From: Plasmopara viticola
Lineage: Eukaryota; Oomycota; Peronosporomycetes; Peronosporales; Peronosporaceae
Assembly: GCA_001695595.3 (NCBI GenBank)
Contig: MBPM02000018.1
Location: forward strand, 248,001 to 312,000
DNA: 64,000 nt
Reading direction: 5' to 3'
In this document: piece after piece, positions 30,263 to 43,010 of the stretch
How the letters are laid out: each line of letters begins with the position of its first letter
Numbering within the stretch: position 1 is the stretch's first letter
The notes under the pieces: generated by a model
Told to the model about the DNA's origin: nothing
Database searches by the model: none
The model's input: only the letters and a program-made list of their open reading frames with translations
Translations under genes and position numbers: made by a program

Positions 30263-33134
30263 GATAGCTGACTTAAACTTGATTATTATTAAACGTGTTC
30301 ACATTCTTATCGAAATGTCAAACGTTAGCGCTAATCCTCGTTTGGCAATGACCTGATATGTCCTTATAGAACTTAGTCTTCGATTTGTATATGTAGGAAG
30401 AGTTCTAGTTTTTGGTGTTGAAAAATTTCCGGTTTCGTCTAATTATTTTTATTTTCGGCCAACGATTCTTTCGAATATCTTGGCTTCATGACATTATTGC
30501 GAACGCGCTAGGTATTTCAGACGCAAAACATCGACATGCTTATAGGCTGGAATCAGCAAGGCGCTCAGCTAGTTCTCGCATTGTGGGAACACATTGTGGC
30601 GACCTCAAAGAAGCGCTAGGGTTGGAAGCCCATTTACATTAAATAAGCACAGGTAGTGGAGTGTCTGCATAGTGCCATTTAAGGGTCCGTCCAGACAGCT
30701 CGGCTGGGTGTTACAACCTGCAGACTCACGAGCTAAGCTTCGATATTGTTGAGAGACCCAAATGAAATGCACCGACCGAGATCGGAGGTCACAACAAAAG
30801 GAAATACTTCCGACGCATATCTCGTAGCTTGCACTGATGCACGCAATGGTTTATTCGACTGGAATGCTCAAGCGTCGCATTGCTTATGAAGTGGACTTTA
30901 CTTCGAAAATCTTAAGGGTCCGTGACGCGGCCGCCAGGCCGAGCCTCAAACTGCCGATCGCAAGAGCAACATCAAGCGCGTGCGCTCGGGTTGCAGAGTT
31001 TGTAGCTCATAAGAAGGCGATGATGCAAAGCGGTAGCGATTTTTTTAAGCTCTTTCATCGTCAGCACTAGTTTTACTTTCATGTGATGCGTGTATTAAGG
31101 GGGGGGGCGAATTTAACAAAATCGTTGGGATCTGGTTATGTAGCGCGTTAACCCCGCCTCATAGAGCTTGTAGGGGTAGTGAAACCGGCCAAAGAGTGGT
31201 CGAAGGCGCTCCGATCTAGCTTTGCACGTAATTAGTGGAGATTTGCCTGAACATTGAGTTTTGTCCATACCCGTGCTTGTAGTTTGAGTTCTTATCACTT
31301 GGAATGGCAATTTTCAAATGCAGTGACATCTTCAAGATTTTTGTGTACGACCCTTTGTAAGCAAACTGATTAATTAGCTCAAGAACTTAAAAAAGGTTGT
31401 CTGATGGGGTTAAAATATAGTTGTGAAATCCTGGAGCTTTACGCGACTTCAGCAATAGCCTTTACATGACCCGTGGTGGTAACGAGAATCATTATCATTT
31501 TACTTCTGAGGTGAGAGCTAATCCCACATCGGTTCTACCGCTCTTAGCTTTGGCTCGTTAGATCGCGGAGTGACATTCTAAAAGCAGATTTGATGTGATC
31601 GGGTAAGGTTGCGCCCGAAGAACTCTAAAAGAAGTTTTTGTTAAAAATAATTTTAGTGCCAGGAGCGAGCTTAGCAGAGCTTTCGGGGCGCACGAAGCAT
31701 GGGCATGCCTGTAACTAAATCACATGAGCTATGCCTATTTGCAAGTTAATATTCTCTAGCGTTGGACCCATTGTAGTAGACCTCTCGTGGAACGACAATT
31801 TTCGGCTCACAAAGTGTATCATTAATAGCTTTATTGATCTCAGTCGCTGCAGCATGTGGTGGGGTTATTGTTCCTAGTTTGAATATCGGCTTGATCCTAA
31901 CGCTAACCATATCAACTAAGAATCACCGTAGACTTACAGATGAAGTCTTGCGTATGTCCGACACGTCTGTTGACAAGTCTTACATATTTTGTCGACTACT
32001 CATGGCTGACAGAGCTCTTTTGACAGCATTGCCATCAATATAAGTGCCCTTGCCATTTCAATAAGATCACAAAGCTTTTTATTTCAAAGTGTTCGGTGTG
32101 TTCCTTGTCTTTTTTTTTGTCAAAAGGCGGAAAAGCGTGTGGAAAACTGGACGAAGGCAAACATTATGTACGGACTCTTCGTTGCAAATTATCTGGAGGT
32201 GAGCCACTTTTGACACGCCGCTCAGGGCATACACGCTAGACCTAGAATAAGGTTGTCTTAGATCAAATTCACCCGTAGACGCAAACGATATCGTCTAAAA
32301 AGTGACATGGTCATCACTAAAGATTAGGTCTACATCGCTGTCGATTTAATTATTGTTAGGACAGGACCTGCTTTTCGTATAAAGATCACAGGAGTACTGG
32401 ATAGCATAAACCGATTTGATACCCGACATGCAATCAACCACTTTTGCACCCGGCATGATCAGATATTCAAAGAGATATTGTATTCAAAGATAAAGTCTTA
32501 GACATATTTACGATAAGAAATCCAGTCGTAGATTCAGAATGAGATGAGCTCGTTAACCCTTTACTGACATTATTGATCACAGAAGTGCATTTATTGCACA
32601 CTTCAATCTTTTGAGACCGGGAATAGTGTTAAAAGCTCATTGTAGAATCGCAAATCTCCCCACACGCTTTCTCTGTCCAGACAGTTATACATCAGGCTAA
32701 CCTTGAGAGCTCGAGATTCGATGGCTGGTCGGATCCGAAGCGTTTTAAGTACGACGAGGCATAAATGCTACGATGACCGTAAGAAGCAGCGGTACCTGAT
32801 GCAGCATGAGCGCTACAAATCGATGGCGCTGATTAATGCACCTGGTGATGCTCTTGCCTAGCGCTAAGAAGTAAAATTGTAGAATAAAAACAAGAGCGAG
32901 GTAAAATAATGATGCACTCATGCATCCACTTTTGTATATACCTAAGTTAAAGTACAGTGAAGTTGGGTTGCCAAGGTTGTTGCTGTGAGCGGTTTGCATA
33001 AGTATGAAGCAGGAACAATACAAATTGGCTCCATATCTATCTCTAGCGAGTCATCTCCTTATTTTTGTACCTTTCATTCGCTGCAACGAGTGAGTGGCTA
33101 CGCGTGACAAACACGTTAATTAATACGCTCGCGA
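30263..33134. other. Stretch without a recognisable gene
   Basis: About 2.9 kb with short frames only. A run of nine or more G lies near 31101. Open frames at 30412-30642 and 30837-31070 (plus) and 32745-33023 (minus) have no motif I recognise and no intron-like continuation that I could confirm. Confidence 0.5.
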
Positions 33135-33425
33135 ATGTCAAAACAGTCGTGGCTGTATTATGCGGATTCCACGCTTTTGACACTTGTATTGATATTTTGT
33201 GTAGTGTACATAGGTGATATGCCTTTTATGCATCAAGTAAGTCTATCAAGTGATCATTTCTCATTGCCCGATACACTTAAAGCGGTCATCAAAAAAATAT
33301 CTTTTGCCGCCCACAATTTCAATGAACGTTTTACTCACGAGATAGTGTTTCCAATTGCTCAGACATACGTCGAGTCACTGTATGCATTTTGGCACACAAC
33401 TTGTGGTATCAGTGCCTGTAGCTAA
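33135..33425 (+). CDS. Small hypothetical ORF with N-terminal membrane segment
   Basis: A 96-codon frame. Residues about 12-29 (STLLTLVLIFCVVYIGDM) form a hydrophobic stretch that could be a signal anchor; the rest is soluble-looking and has two Cys near the end. The frame ends at 33425 within a few bases of recognisable copia LTR sequence, so the end may be created by the insertion or the whole frame may lie in an unrecognised LTR end. No family is recognised and chance occurrence is quite possible. Confidence 0.22.
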   Translation: MSKQSWLYYADSTLLTLVLIFCVVYIGDMPFMHQVSLSSDHFSLPDTLKAVIKKISFAAHNFNERFTHEIVFPIAQTYVESLYAFWHTTCGISACS

Positions 33426-33465
33426 CCGGTATATTACTCCTGACCGCGGCATCGTATCTTAAACA
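33422..33465 (-). repeat. Start of the 3' LTR of element E1
   Basis: On the minus strand TGTTTAAGATACGATGCC begins at 33465 directly after a purine tract (TTGGGAG, 33466-33472) and continues with AGTAATATACCGGTTAG as in the solo LTR at 14806-15090. The far end of the LTR cannot be fixed; it may extend left into 33135-33420. Confidence 0.6.
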
Positions 33466-36400
33466 CTCCCAATCGACTCGGCAGCTCTTGACGTTTAAAT
33501 GCGAGCCTGCCTCGAAGCAAAGCAAATTGTACAGCAAGAATTGGCTTGTTCATGAGGTTGGCCAGCATGTCCAATGTTGACATTTTTTCGAGCGCAACTT
33601 GGCCTTCGTCAACCTTTTTATGCATAAAGTGATAGCGGATGTCGTTGTGCTTGGTGCGCTTGTGTAGCTTCTGGCTTTCAACCAAAGCAATAGAGCATTG
33701 ATTTTCCTCGAATATCGTGTCAAACCCATTGAGATTCATCTCACCAAACTCCCACAGAACATCTTGAGCCTCATTGCTTTTTGAGTGGCGTCTGATAGCG
33801 CCACACCTCGTTGCTTCTTACTTCGCTAGCTAGTACATCTATTATATAGCGTAAATAAATAGACGCTTATACTTTGGCGAGAATTGATATCTCCAGCCCA
33901 GTCTGCATCCGAATTTTCAAGTAGATTTTTCGGACCACACGTTTAATATTGGAGTCTATGCGTTTGCATTGCATTTAGATTTTGCAGTACGCGCTTAAGA
34001 GCAATTCAATGCGTCGAACACGGGTCAGCAGCAAACTGGCATAGAACTCCCACAGCCGCAGCAACATCTGGGCGTGTCGCAACCATAAGGTACATCGTGC
34101 CACTAGCACAATTTCGGGATGGCACGTTTTTCATCACGTTTTTTAAAGCTGGCAGCCAACTTCACACATGTTCTTTGTCAGTCTGAGTCAGGCGTCTTGA
34201 CAGGTTGCTGTCTTGCATTACATACTTGCTCAGAATGCACTTGAGAGACCTAGTTCGCCGCATCTTGACTTGACCGGACACTTGATCTCGATCAATTTCC
34301 ATACCGAGAGGCTCGCCAAGATCAGTCATCGCAGACCGGTCATCTAGCGTACGCTAATTGGAGACTAGGAGCGAGTTGTCGCTACTTGCTGTAATAAGAT
34401 CGTCTACGTAAAGCACAAGAATAACCCTATCGCCGTCAATGAGCTTGATGTACGCACAGTGATCGGACTCACAGTTGCTAAAATTCATCTTGATCATAAA
34501 TTTGTCGATAGTGTGGTTTCACATGCGCATGCGATTACTTAAGACCGTACAGCGACCACTTGAGCTTGCATACATGACCTTGCTTGTCCTCACGGAGGCT
34601 GCTGCATATCAATTCTTCATCTAGATCTTCATTTAAGCAGACAGTCTTCTCGTCCATCTGATGCAGCGTCGAACCGTGCTTTACAGCCATGCTCAATGCG
34701 ATGCAAATTGAAGTTGAACTCCACCACCGGCGCAAATGTAATTACCTTGTCCATAAGTCACGCTTTAAACCGCTCAATGATTCCATTCTGCTTTTTTACG
34801 CAAGCCTCATCTGCTACAAATCGCTTTGCTGCCCATAGGCCGAGGTGCAAGAGTTTAGGTCTCTTGTCGCTAGATTCTATCACCGACTTGATCGTTGTCG
34901 GTATTTATCCCACTAATTGCAAGACGTGGGCTGTTGCGTTGCCTCTTTCGCGTATGATTACAAAAACCAATATTTCTCCAAGTGTCGGACGTCGGTATTC
35001 GGGCACGCAATGCTTGGGCTATGGAATTTTAGTCGCATTTCCAGTATCTGAGTACGATTATGTTGCTGGCTTTCCAGCTTAAAGTCCGCATTAGTGTTTT
35101 GGGCCCCAGTGTGCTCTGCTTTAGACTTCATCCTGAGTTTTGACAATCGTTTTCTTGTCTTCGTAACACGCTCTTCCACCGTCAGATGTAGCTTCCTTGA
35201 ACTAAGCGTTTCGACTCACGATTATTCGACCAGTCGACCATTTTTCGATACGGTACGTCTTTCGGTGCTCTGAATAGCCCAAAAATCAACGCAACACGGC
35301 TTTCATATCCAACTTTGAGCGTTTTTCTTTTCGAATGTGAATGACAACCAAATACTTTCAAGTTGGCAAACAACGGTTTCTTGAATTGACCAAAGATCGC
35401 AAAGTGATTTTCAGGATCGATAGACACCAATTTCGAAATAACATCGCCGTCATAAACTGCTTCTCCCCAGTAGATTTATGTGAGGCCCGCGTGCTCCAAC
35501 ATGCACCGTGCGCACTCCTCAAGCGTCCGATTCGTACGCTTTACAACTCCGTTTGATTGTGATTTGTACGGCGGCGTATACTCGAGCACACTTTCTTGAT
35601 CCGAAAAAACTTGGCAAATTTCTCACAACCGTTGTCATTGCAAAAAAAACTCACGCGTTTGTCGGTCTTCTTTTCTGTATATGCCACAGAATTTGTCTAC
35701 GACTTCTGACGTGGTCTTGATCACGTAGATGACGCAATATCTGGACCTTATCGATGAAAGTCACGAAGTAGCGCTTACCACTTAACGTTGGGGTTGTAAT
35801 AGGGTCGCACACATCGCTGTGTATAACTTATAAAAGCTCACTTACCCGATCCGTCGACGTCGTACACGAAACTGTTTACCCGATGTACAGCCGTTACAAA
35901 TCTCCCACTAAATCACAGACGTCATGTCCATGCCAATAGCGATATTCTTCTTCACGATTGCGTTCAGCCCGTCATGCTCTGTGTGACCGAAACAAAGATG
36001 CCGCAAATTCAAGACGTCTTCTTTGCTTGTCGAAGGCTTGACCGGATTTGCTTCCTTCCGAGCAACCGCAGTCATGTACAGCCGAAGCAGTCTTTCTCCT
36101 TCGTGCGCATCGATCTTCCACTTGACACCTTTTGTTTCAGCGGAGCATCCTTTATTATCGGACACAACAAGCCCAACGTCATAAGTTATTCGATCAAGTT
36201 TAAACAAATTTCTTGAGATTTTAGGAATGTGCCACACGTTTGTCAACACACGCTGCTATTTTCCGCGCGAAGTCTTCATATGTCACCGCTACCAATAGCT
36301 TGTACGACGTCGTCGTCTACATGATGTACGTTGATAGGAGAAAAAACTTGAAGCTCTTCATGATTTTTTGGAGCTCGTCATATGCCAAGTCGCTCCCGAA

Positions 36401-36690
36401 TCGACCAGCTCTTTATCATTCGGCTTGACAGAGCCACTGCTGCCGCCAATCGAGAAAAGATGGTTGCCAGAATTTTCAATGTGTGCGACGTTTGCCCGCT
36501 GCGATCGATATCGCTTACTATCAATCTGGACTTGCGAGGGACAATCTGCGATCCAGTGTCCTTGTTTGCCGCAATTATGGCACACATCAGTCTCCACAGG
36601 TTGTTCTTTGTGCTTCGCATACTTCAGCATGACCGCTTTGTTGACGATACGACGCCTCAACCAGCCGTTGTGTATCGATAACTACCGGTC
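33466..36690 (-). pseudogene. Ty1/copia element E1 (minus): gag end to RNase H
   Basis: Decayed copia polyprotein. From high to low coordinates: gag C-terminus with an intact zinc knuckle CHNCGKQGHWIADC (near 36590-36545), protease DSGATWHMT (near 36400-36370), GVWHIPK-like NVWHIPKISRNL (near 36240-36205), GAG-pre-integrase LRHLCFGHTEHDGL (near 36010-35960), integrase with stops (about 35900-35180; LANLKVFGCH near 35370-35340), reverse transcriptase with LYVDDLI (near 34415-34395), and RNase H to the tail at about 33480 (MLANLMNKP near 33560). Many stops. The 5' LTR and gag start are missing because the copy meets element E2 head-to-head near 36690. Confidence 0.85.
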
Positions 36691-36694
36691 CTGA

Positions 36695-38357
36695 TACTGG
36701 TCATTGGCGCAACCAAGTGATAGTGACCACGGTGCTCTTTCCACTATTGTTGCAAAAGGCTGTGGAGCAGGTGTTAACCTGAAGTCAATCGACAAGTGGG
36801 AGCTGCGTAAAGGATGCAATCTAGGCAAACAGTCGTGGATAAGTTTTGGGAAGTCTTCTTCAAATCTGGCTACGAAAGTCCCTAAAGTCGCTCTATGCAG
36901 ACAGCAACATTCGGTGGCAAGCGCTATTTCGTCACTTTTATTGACGAGAAATCGCACTACTGTGCCGTATACTTGCTACGAAACAAGTCTGAGTTGGCTG
37001 ACAACTTTGCTGCTTGCGTTGAGTTGGCCAAAAACCAGACCAATATGCATGTCAGATCACTTCATTATGATAATCGTTTGGGTACAATTCTGGAGCAATG
37101 ACAAAGTTTTGTGTAGAATGTGGCATTATACAAAAGCTTACGTCACCATACACGCCACAACTAAATGGAGTTGCAAAGCATGTGGCCGATACATACTGAA
37201 GCACGCTGGTCTGCCAAAGCCGTGTTGGGGGAAAACACTTTTGACGGCTGTGTTCCTTCACAATCGATGCCCTACACAAACCGTTAATCATGATATGCCA
37301 TGGTTCCAAGTGAGAACTGGCAAGAGATCTTTGTTAGCGAACCTGAGGGTGTTCGGTTGCCATGTGTACGTCTTGGACTTCAAGAAGAAATGATCCAAGT
37401 TTAATGGTCGATCGGCTCGCTGTCGATTTTCCAGGTATTCAGATCATGAGAAAGCGTACAGGTTTGAAGCAATCGCGTTTTATTTAGTCTGGATGCACAG
37501 TGCATGCAGGATACCCTTGACGACGGGATACCAAGTATAGAGTCAGGAAAAGCAGTATTCAAAGATACCAAGGTAGCTAAATTTGACCCGTCAGGAAATG
37601 AAGAAATTATCCAAGATCAAAACATGGAGCCTAAACGGGAAGAGCACTCGGAAACTCAGCCTATCAAGGCTTTGGATTGTGAGATCAGTAGTAAATGACA
37701 CCATCAGATCCATCGCCTAAAACAGCGCAAATCGCGACAGCAAAGAGGCCGAGCCGTTATCAATCGCTGGATGAAATGTCTGCGACGGTCTAGGATTTTA
37801 GAGCGGCTTTGTTGGAAATTCGGCTGGAGAAATGTCGACATATCTTACGTCAGCAATGAAATCTAGTGACACGACCAAATGGGAGGAGGCGTGTGACTTC
37901 GATGAGAGTCTCTTTGCAAGAACAAGATCTGGAATTGAATATACCGTTGCCTCGAGTCACAAGGCCATTGGCTGTAGATGGGTTTTCCGCACAAACAATT
38001 GAGCCGGAGAGATCGGGCGACTCAAGACATCACTTGAGGCTAAATACTTTTCTCGGAAGTATGATGTCGATTTCAAAGAAACATTCGTACAAGTGGCCAA
38101 ATTTGATTTGATCAGGATTCTGATACGTCTATCGGCCAAGTAATAATTAGTGTTGCATCAGATGGACGTCAAGACAGCCTTTTTCAACGGCACTCTGGAC
38201 GAGAAAATTTATATGGTACAACCGGACGGATACGTTGACGGTGTCGGACCAAAGTACGTATGCCAGCTAAAGCGCTATAGCTATCGCTTGAAGCAGTCAC
38301 CGCGAATATGGCATCAAACATTTGACGCGTTTATGCTGGAAATTAAGTTCGCGAAGT
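36695..38357 (+). pseudogene. Ty1/copia element E2 (plus): GAG-pre-integrase to mid reverse transcriptase
   Basis: Plus-strand copia beginning abruptly in GAG-pre-integrase (ALSTIVAKGCGAGVNLKS, then the zinc-type end CNLGKQ). Integrase runs about 36890-37390 in shifting frames (KRYFVTFIDEKSHYCAVYL; SPYTPQLNGVA; LANLRVFGCHVYVLDF). A charged linker (37504-37700) precedes the reverse transcriptase: AIGCRWVF near 37965, MDVKTAFFNGTLDEKIYM near 38162-38215 and KQSPRIWHQTFDAF near 38292-38335. At 38357 it is interrupted by element F and continues at 42947. Confidence 0.83.
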
Positions 38358-38670
38358 TGTTGGAAGGTGAGCTAAGCGAAAGACAAAGAAGCAAAGCTTG
38401 CAGTAATGAGTCTGCGCGAGGGGTAATCAAGCTGAGACCCTTGTGAGGAAAAATATATAAAGTTAGTATGTTTATAATGTTCTTCGTTCGCAACTACTTT
38501 ACTACCTTCAAGCCAACCAGAGTGACTTACCCTCCCATGCGGCAGTCATCCTGAGTGCGCCAATCCATGTGGCTAGCCATGACGATATCGTTGTTTGTTT
38601 GAACCGTCGGACAGCCGCTCATATTGGATAGCTGCGATAACAAACTGAGGCAAACCGGTTACCTCTGATA
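38358..38670 (-). repeat. 3' LTR of element F
   Basis: On the minus strand from TATCAGAGGTAACCGG (38670) to CCTTCCAACA (38358). It aligns with the LTRs of element A over its whole length. Confidence 0.87.
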
Positions 38671-38689
38671 CATTACCTCAATGCGAGCA

Positions 38690-41600
38690 CGTGTGAGCTC
38701 CAAGAGCCCTCATACGCTCGTCATGACGTGGTCCTGCAAATGCTTTTGTCATGATGTTTGCCAACATTGCCGAAGTCTTGCAATATCCAAGTTTGACTTT
38801 ACCTCGCTTTACTTCGTCACGGATAAGATGACACCAGATGTCAACGTGCTTGGCGCAACCATTGTTGACCGAGTTCTTCGCCATCTTGCTACATGATTAG
38901 TCATTTTCAAAATCATCAGCTCGAACTTCTTTACCGTCTGTACCTCGAAGTTCACATAGAAGACGATGCACCCATTTGCCTTCGTGTATTGCCAGACTGT
39001 GTGCGATACAATCGGCATAGCTGGTTGACAGTGATACGCTTGATGGTTTCTTGCTTTCCCAACTCACAGGGACCATCAATATGAATGCATAACCAGGAAT
39101 TGACTTGAGGTTGGCATGATCGCCAGCCCAGTCTGCATCCGATTACCCACGAAAGTCCATTTTTTCGCAAGGATTAAATGTGATGCCGTGTGATTTGCTT
39201 CCTCAAATGTAGCGAAAAGCTCTTTCGATCGCAACCGAGTGTTCAGCTTGTGTGTTCTCCATGAAGCGTGATATATATTCAACAGCAAAAGCAATCTCTG
39301 GACGTGTTGCAATTCTAAGATGCATCTGAGCACCCACAGATCCACAAAATGAAACATCAACCATTGCTTTTGCAGCACTTGGTACGCATTGTAAATTCAG
39401 TTTGTCGAACTCATTACTGCATTGCAGTAACTCATGTCGAATCACTATAAAATATCGTCGACATTGCGTCTCTGGCATAGTGTGACACTGCCGCCGGTGT
39501 CATCGACAATCTCGATGCTCAAAACAAATACACACTTTTACTGTCCTTCATGTCGAAGCGTGACTTAAGACTGCGTTTTGTTTGCGCAACAATCTCAGCT
39601 GAGCTACCAGTGGTGGGCTCATCGTCCGCGTTAACCAGCAGTAGTATGGAACGGCCGTCGATTGTCTTAATTTAGAAGCACGGGTCGAAAACAGGTACAC
39701 AGAACCCAATATAGCATATAAACTCATCAAAAGTCTTATTCTAAACCCGTGATGCTTGTTTGAGGCCGAAAGACGTTTTCACCACCTAAATTACCTTTGA
39801 GACCCACTCCTTCTGGTACCACACAATGTACGACTTCTTTCATGCCACCGAAGAGTACTGTCGTAACAACATCGAGCTGGATAAGGGGCCATCTGAAATA
39901 TTAAATCGAGCTGATCACCATACGCAGTGGACATACTTGACAACTAGCGAGAACGTCTTCGTGTAGTCGATGCCGTGTTGCTGCTTAAATTCTTTCGCGA
40001 CGAGGTGCGACTCGTATTTTCCGATCGATCCGCTGGCTATACGCTTGATCTTGAACACCCACTTGGTCTCAATAGCGCGTTGTCCTGTCGGGAGTTTAGC
40101 AACCCAAAATACATTGCATATTCGCACAAAGTACAGTTGTGCACAGACTCTTATACGCCAATGTACTTAATCTGATTTGCTGGATGCATTATGATAACTT
40201 GCACGCTCAGAAAAAGTGGCGGTTTCGACAGCATTAGCGCTCGCATGCCAAAAGTCGTCTGGCGCCGAACTACCTATCGTCACCCCTTTTGTCCTTCACT
40301 TTCCGGGTTATTGTATATGCGCTCGACCGATCTGCGTTTGGCTTGTCGCTCGTCATAATTCTCAGACGCACCTGATGCTTTAAGCCCATTCCCGTGGTAC
40401 TCGTAGCGCGGAAGAGCTGATTCATGGTTTCGTCACATGCGGCAGAGCGATTATTCCACTTTCCTGACAGCTTGAAGTTCATCTGGTTTGCTTGGTCACT
40501 ATCTATGGAAAGTGCGTCAAGACTAATGTCATCGGCATCACTGTCAGGAGTTGTCAGCTCCTAAATGTATATCCAAGACTTTATACATCAAAATTGACGT
40601 CGCGGCTAGCAATGATTTTCCCTGATTCAACGTCAGAAACTTGATAAGCCTATGGTGACTCTTGAACTATAAAGACACCAGCACGAGCTTTCTGGTCTCA
40701 CTTGAGTTGCTTTCGCTTGATTTGAGTGTAAATGTTCGTCAGCCAAAACACGCAGATGATTAACTTTTGAATTGGACTTGTGCACTACTTCAAATGGAAT
40801 CTTGATTAAATTTTGAGTGAAGGAAGTCGGTTCTTGATGTGAATCGCCGTCATTTCTGCTTCGCCCCAAAACCACTTATCCAATTTAGCATCGTACAGTT
40901 GTGCGCGGCCAATGGAAATTACAGTTCTGATGGCGCGCTCAGCTGTACCATTTGTACCATTTGTCTGATGTGCGTATAGTGACTTGCTGCTCGATACCTT
41001 GATCTTCATAGAATATCTAAGTGAATTTATTGCACATTTGCGCGCTCCATCATGTCGTGCGAACTTGACTTGCTTGCTGGATTGCGTTTGAACCTTGAGG
41101 ATATAATTTGTGAGGCATTCTTCGGGAGTCGGACTTAACACTCGAGAAAATGCCTGTCATGCAACCGCTGGCTTCGTCGACAATCAGGAGCAAGTATCTA
41201 TTTCCAACCAAAGAGTCTCGTTTTATGGGACTGCATATGTCAAAGAGGAGCAGCTTAAGAATATCATACCGACGCTTGTCTTAAATGCTAAGAAAAGACC
41301 TTTGGACCGATTTTCCCTGTTGATATCCTCAAAACATGCCTTGATCATTGTTTCTATTGGCACTTTTGCGTCTTTAATCATTTCGCCATTGACAATCTTG
41401 CGAACCACGTCAATCGAAGCGTGGTCCATTCTTGCATGCAAATTATTGTTGCGTCCAAACACTGCCAAATTTGCTTGATATTGAGGAGTACGGAGCCAGT
41501 AAAGACCATCCATAAGGTCTTCTGTGGCCACTTTTTGGTATGATTTTTTGCGCGCAATGTCCATGCGCGGGCCGTCAAACACCACCTGAAACTTGCCACT

Positions 41601-42660
41601 CTTATTTATTTGTAGCACAGAAAAAGATTCTCTATCGCTGCTACGAACAATCCGTCCTTAATTTTGATGTCGAATACGTTTCCATCGAGCAAGATTCCAC
41701 AATCATTGATGATCCTCACACCTTTGTTACAGCCTTGTTATGCTCATTGAGTCGCGCAAATTTGTCCTTGTTGTTGCATATATGATACGTTGCACTGCTG
41801 TCGATTGCTCACATTCCAGACATATTCTTCTTTGTTCAAAATCCACACTCCGAGGAGACCGCAAACGCAGCACGGTCGTAGTCGTATTGATCGCTAGGTC
41901 GATAGCGAACATGTTTGCTCCGCGTCCACGAGTTTGGCCGCCGCGTTGAAATCTTCGATTCTCCACCTTCTGGTTGGTCTAGCCCCCCCCCCCGCCAAGT
42001 GCCTTAATCTTTCCAGTATGCGCACTAGCAATATTCTCGCTCTGTGTCTAACGGCTTTGCCACTTCCTCTATCTCTGTAGTTTTTTCCTTTGCCGTTTGA
42101 TGTGCTCATTCGTTTGCACTTTAGCGACGTCCTGCTTCTTCAATTCTGCATTGCTGCTCTTGGAGACCAGCAATGCAGAATTGCAGAAGCACGACGTTCT
42201 TAGCCCTTGGGTAGACTGTTCAAAAGGCGCTTTGTTCTTCATCTTCGCGCAGATGCTGGTAAGCGTTGTGCTGATATTAAGGTCTTCATTGCAGTGATAT
42301 AAGACATCGCCACGTCTGGACATCTCCATGGCATGCTTTTAGTAGGATGGACCAGCCCTTTGCGACCCACCGTGGAGCGGCTTTATACGCGCCCTCGCAA
42401 CACACGCTTCCTCGCAGTTGTCAACAACGTGGTGATAGTCCGCATCTATATGGAGCAGCATCAATTTAAACGCAATCTTGCTTCTCCTGAAATATTCATA
42501 CGAGGCGCGAGGGTCAACCAACATCGGAGTCACTTAGTGTTTATAAACGTGCCACATGGTCTTGATTACAAACAGGCCACGCATGTAGCGTCTCCACGTG
42601 GCATAGTTGCCGCCGTTAAATTTACCGATCGCGACCTTGGCCGAGGCGTCATGCACCGAG
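38690..42660 (-). pseudogene. Element F gag-pol (decayed copia polyprotein)
   Basis: Gag starts near 42665 ([20 protein letters not shown]) and reaches about 42069 with stops and an inverted duplication. A C11 run lies in the region before the protease (41983-41993). GAG-pre-integrase and integrase cover about 41618-40806 (KSGKFQVVFDGPRMDIARKK; KQVKFARHDGARK; AERAIRTV). A linker with a degenerate acidic segment follows to about 40250. Reverse transcriptase spans about 40130-39480; at its catalytic site the minus strand reads VNADD rather than YVDD (near 39640-39620). RNase H covers 39478-38690 ([13 protein letters not shown] near 39140, AMLANIMTKAFAG near 38760). There is no intact domain. 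Confidence 0.85.
42128..42196. repeat. Inverted duplication inside a copia gag
   Basis: Arms 42128-42156 and 42168-42196 are reverse complements with two mismatches in 29 bp (the inner 16 bp are perfect: CAATTCTGCATTGCTG) around an 11-base loop. Other copies have the right-arm sequence once, coding for a gag segment around NAELKKQDV, so a piece of gag was duplicated in inverted orientation here. Confidence 0.88.
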
Positions 42661-42675
42661 GTCATGTTTATAACC

Positions 42676-42946
42676 TGTTGGAAGGTGAGCGAAGCGAAGG
42701 CAAAGAAGAAGCTTTCAGGAGAAAGTCTGCGCCAGAGAAATCGAGCGGAGACACGTGTCACCTCTAGGCCAATCGTTCTTCTAAGCCATTCAGAATGACT
42801 TATTGTCCGGGCGCAATCATCTGAGTGCACCTATCCATGTGGCTATCTATGACGCCATCGTTGTTTGTTTGAGTAATCGGACTGCCGCTCGTATTGGATG
42901 GCCTACAAAGCCGGAACAAACCGAGGTAAACCGGTTAATTCTAATA
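42676..42946 (-). repeat. 5' LTR of element F
   Basis: On the minus strand from TATTAGAATTAACCGG (42946) to CCTTCCAACA (42676). It lacks the AAGGTCCTTAGTTCGCAAC block present in the 3' LTR, so the two LTRs differ by an internal deletion. Confidence 0.85.
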
Positions 42947-43010
42947 GAAGTGTGACACAGAATGTTTTAATTACGTCAAGCGAACGCTTTGTAATAAACA
43001 GGGAAGATGC
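42947..43010 (+). pseudogene. Element E2: continuation of reverse transcriptase after element F
   Basis: Starts with the second GAAGT. The frame leaving E2 at 38357 continues here with KCDTECFNYVKR, matching the place where copia reverse transcriptases have KC.SDHCVYVKR. Similarity fades after about 43010. Confidence 0.6.

Larger units (their letters stand above)
38358..42946 (-). mobile_element. Complete Ty1/copia element F with two LTRs and TSD
   Basis: Minus-strand full-length copia of the A group. The 3' LTR is 38358-38670 and the 5' LTR 42676-42946. GAAGT is directly repeated at 38353-38357 and 42947-42951. The purine-rich ATTGAGGTAATG precedes the 3' LTR, and GGTTATAA follows the 5' LTR. 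It lies inside the reverse transcriptase of element E2, in the opposite orientation, so it is younger than E2. The interior is heavily decayed. Confidence 0.9.

Noticed and set aside
36682..36957. 91-codon minus-strand frame taken at first as copia gag
   Set aside because: It overlaps plus-strand GAG-pre-integrase and integrase of E2, which explain the conservation.
41983..41993. C11 homopolymer
   Set aside because: A mutation-prone tract in a dead gag-pol; possibly a sequencing length error, no sign of function.
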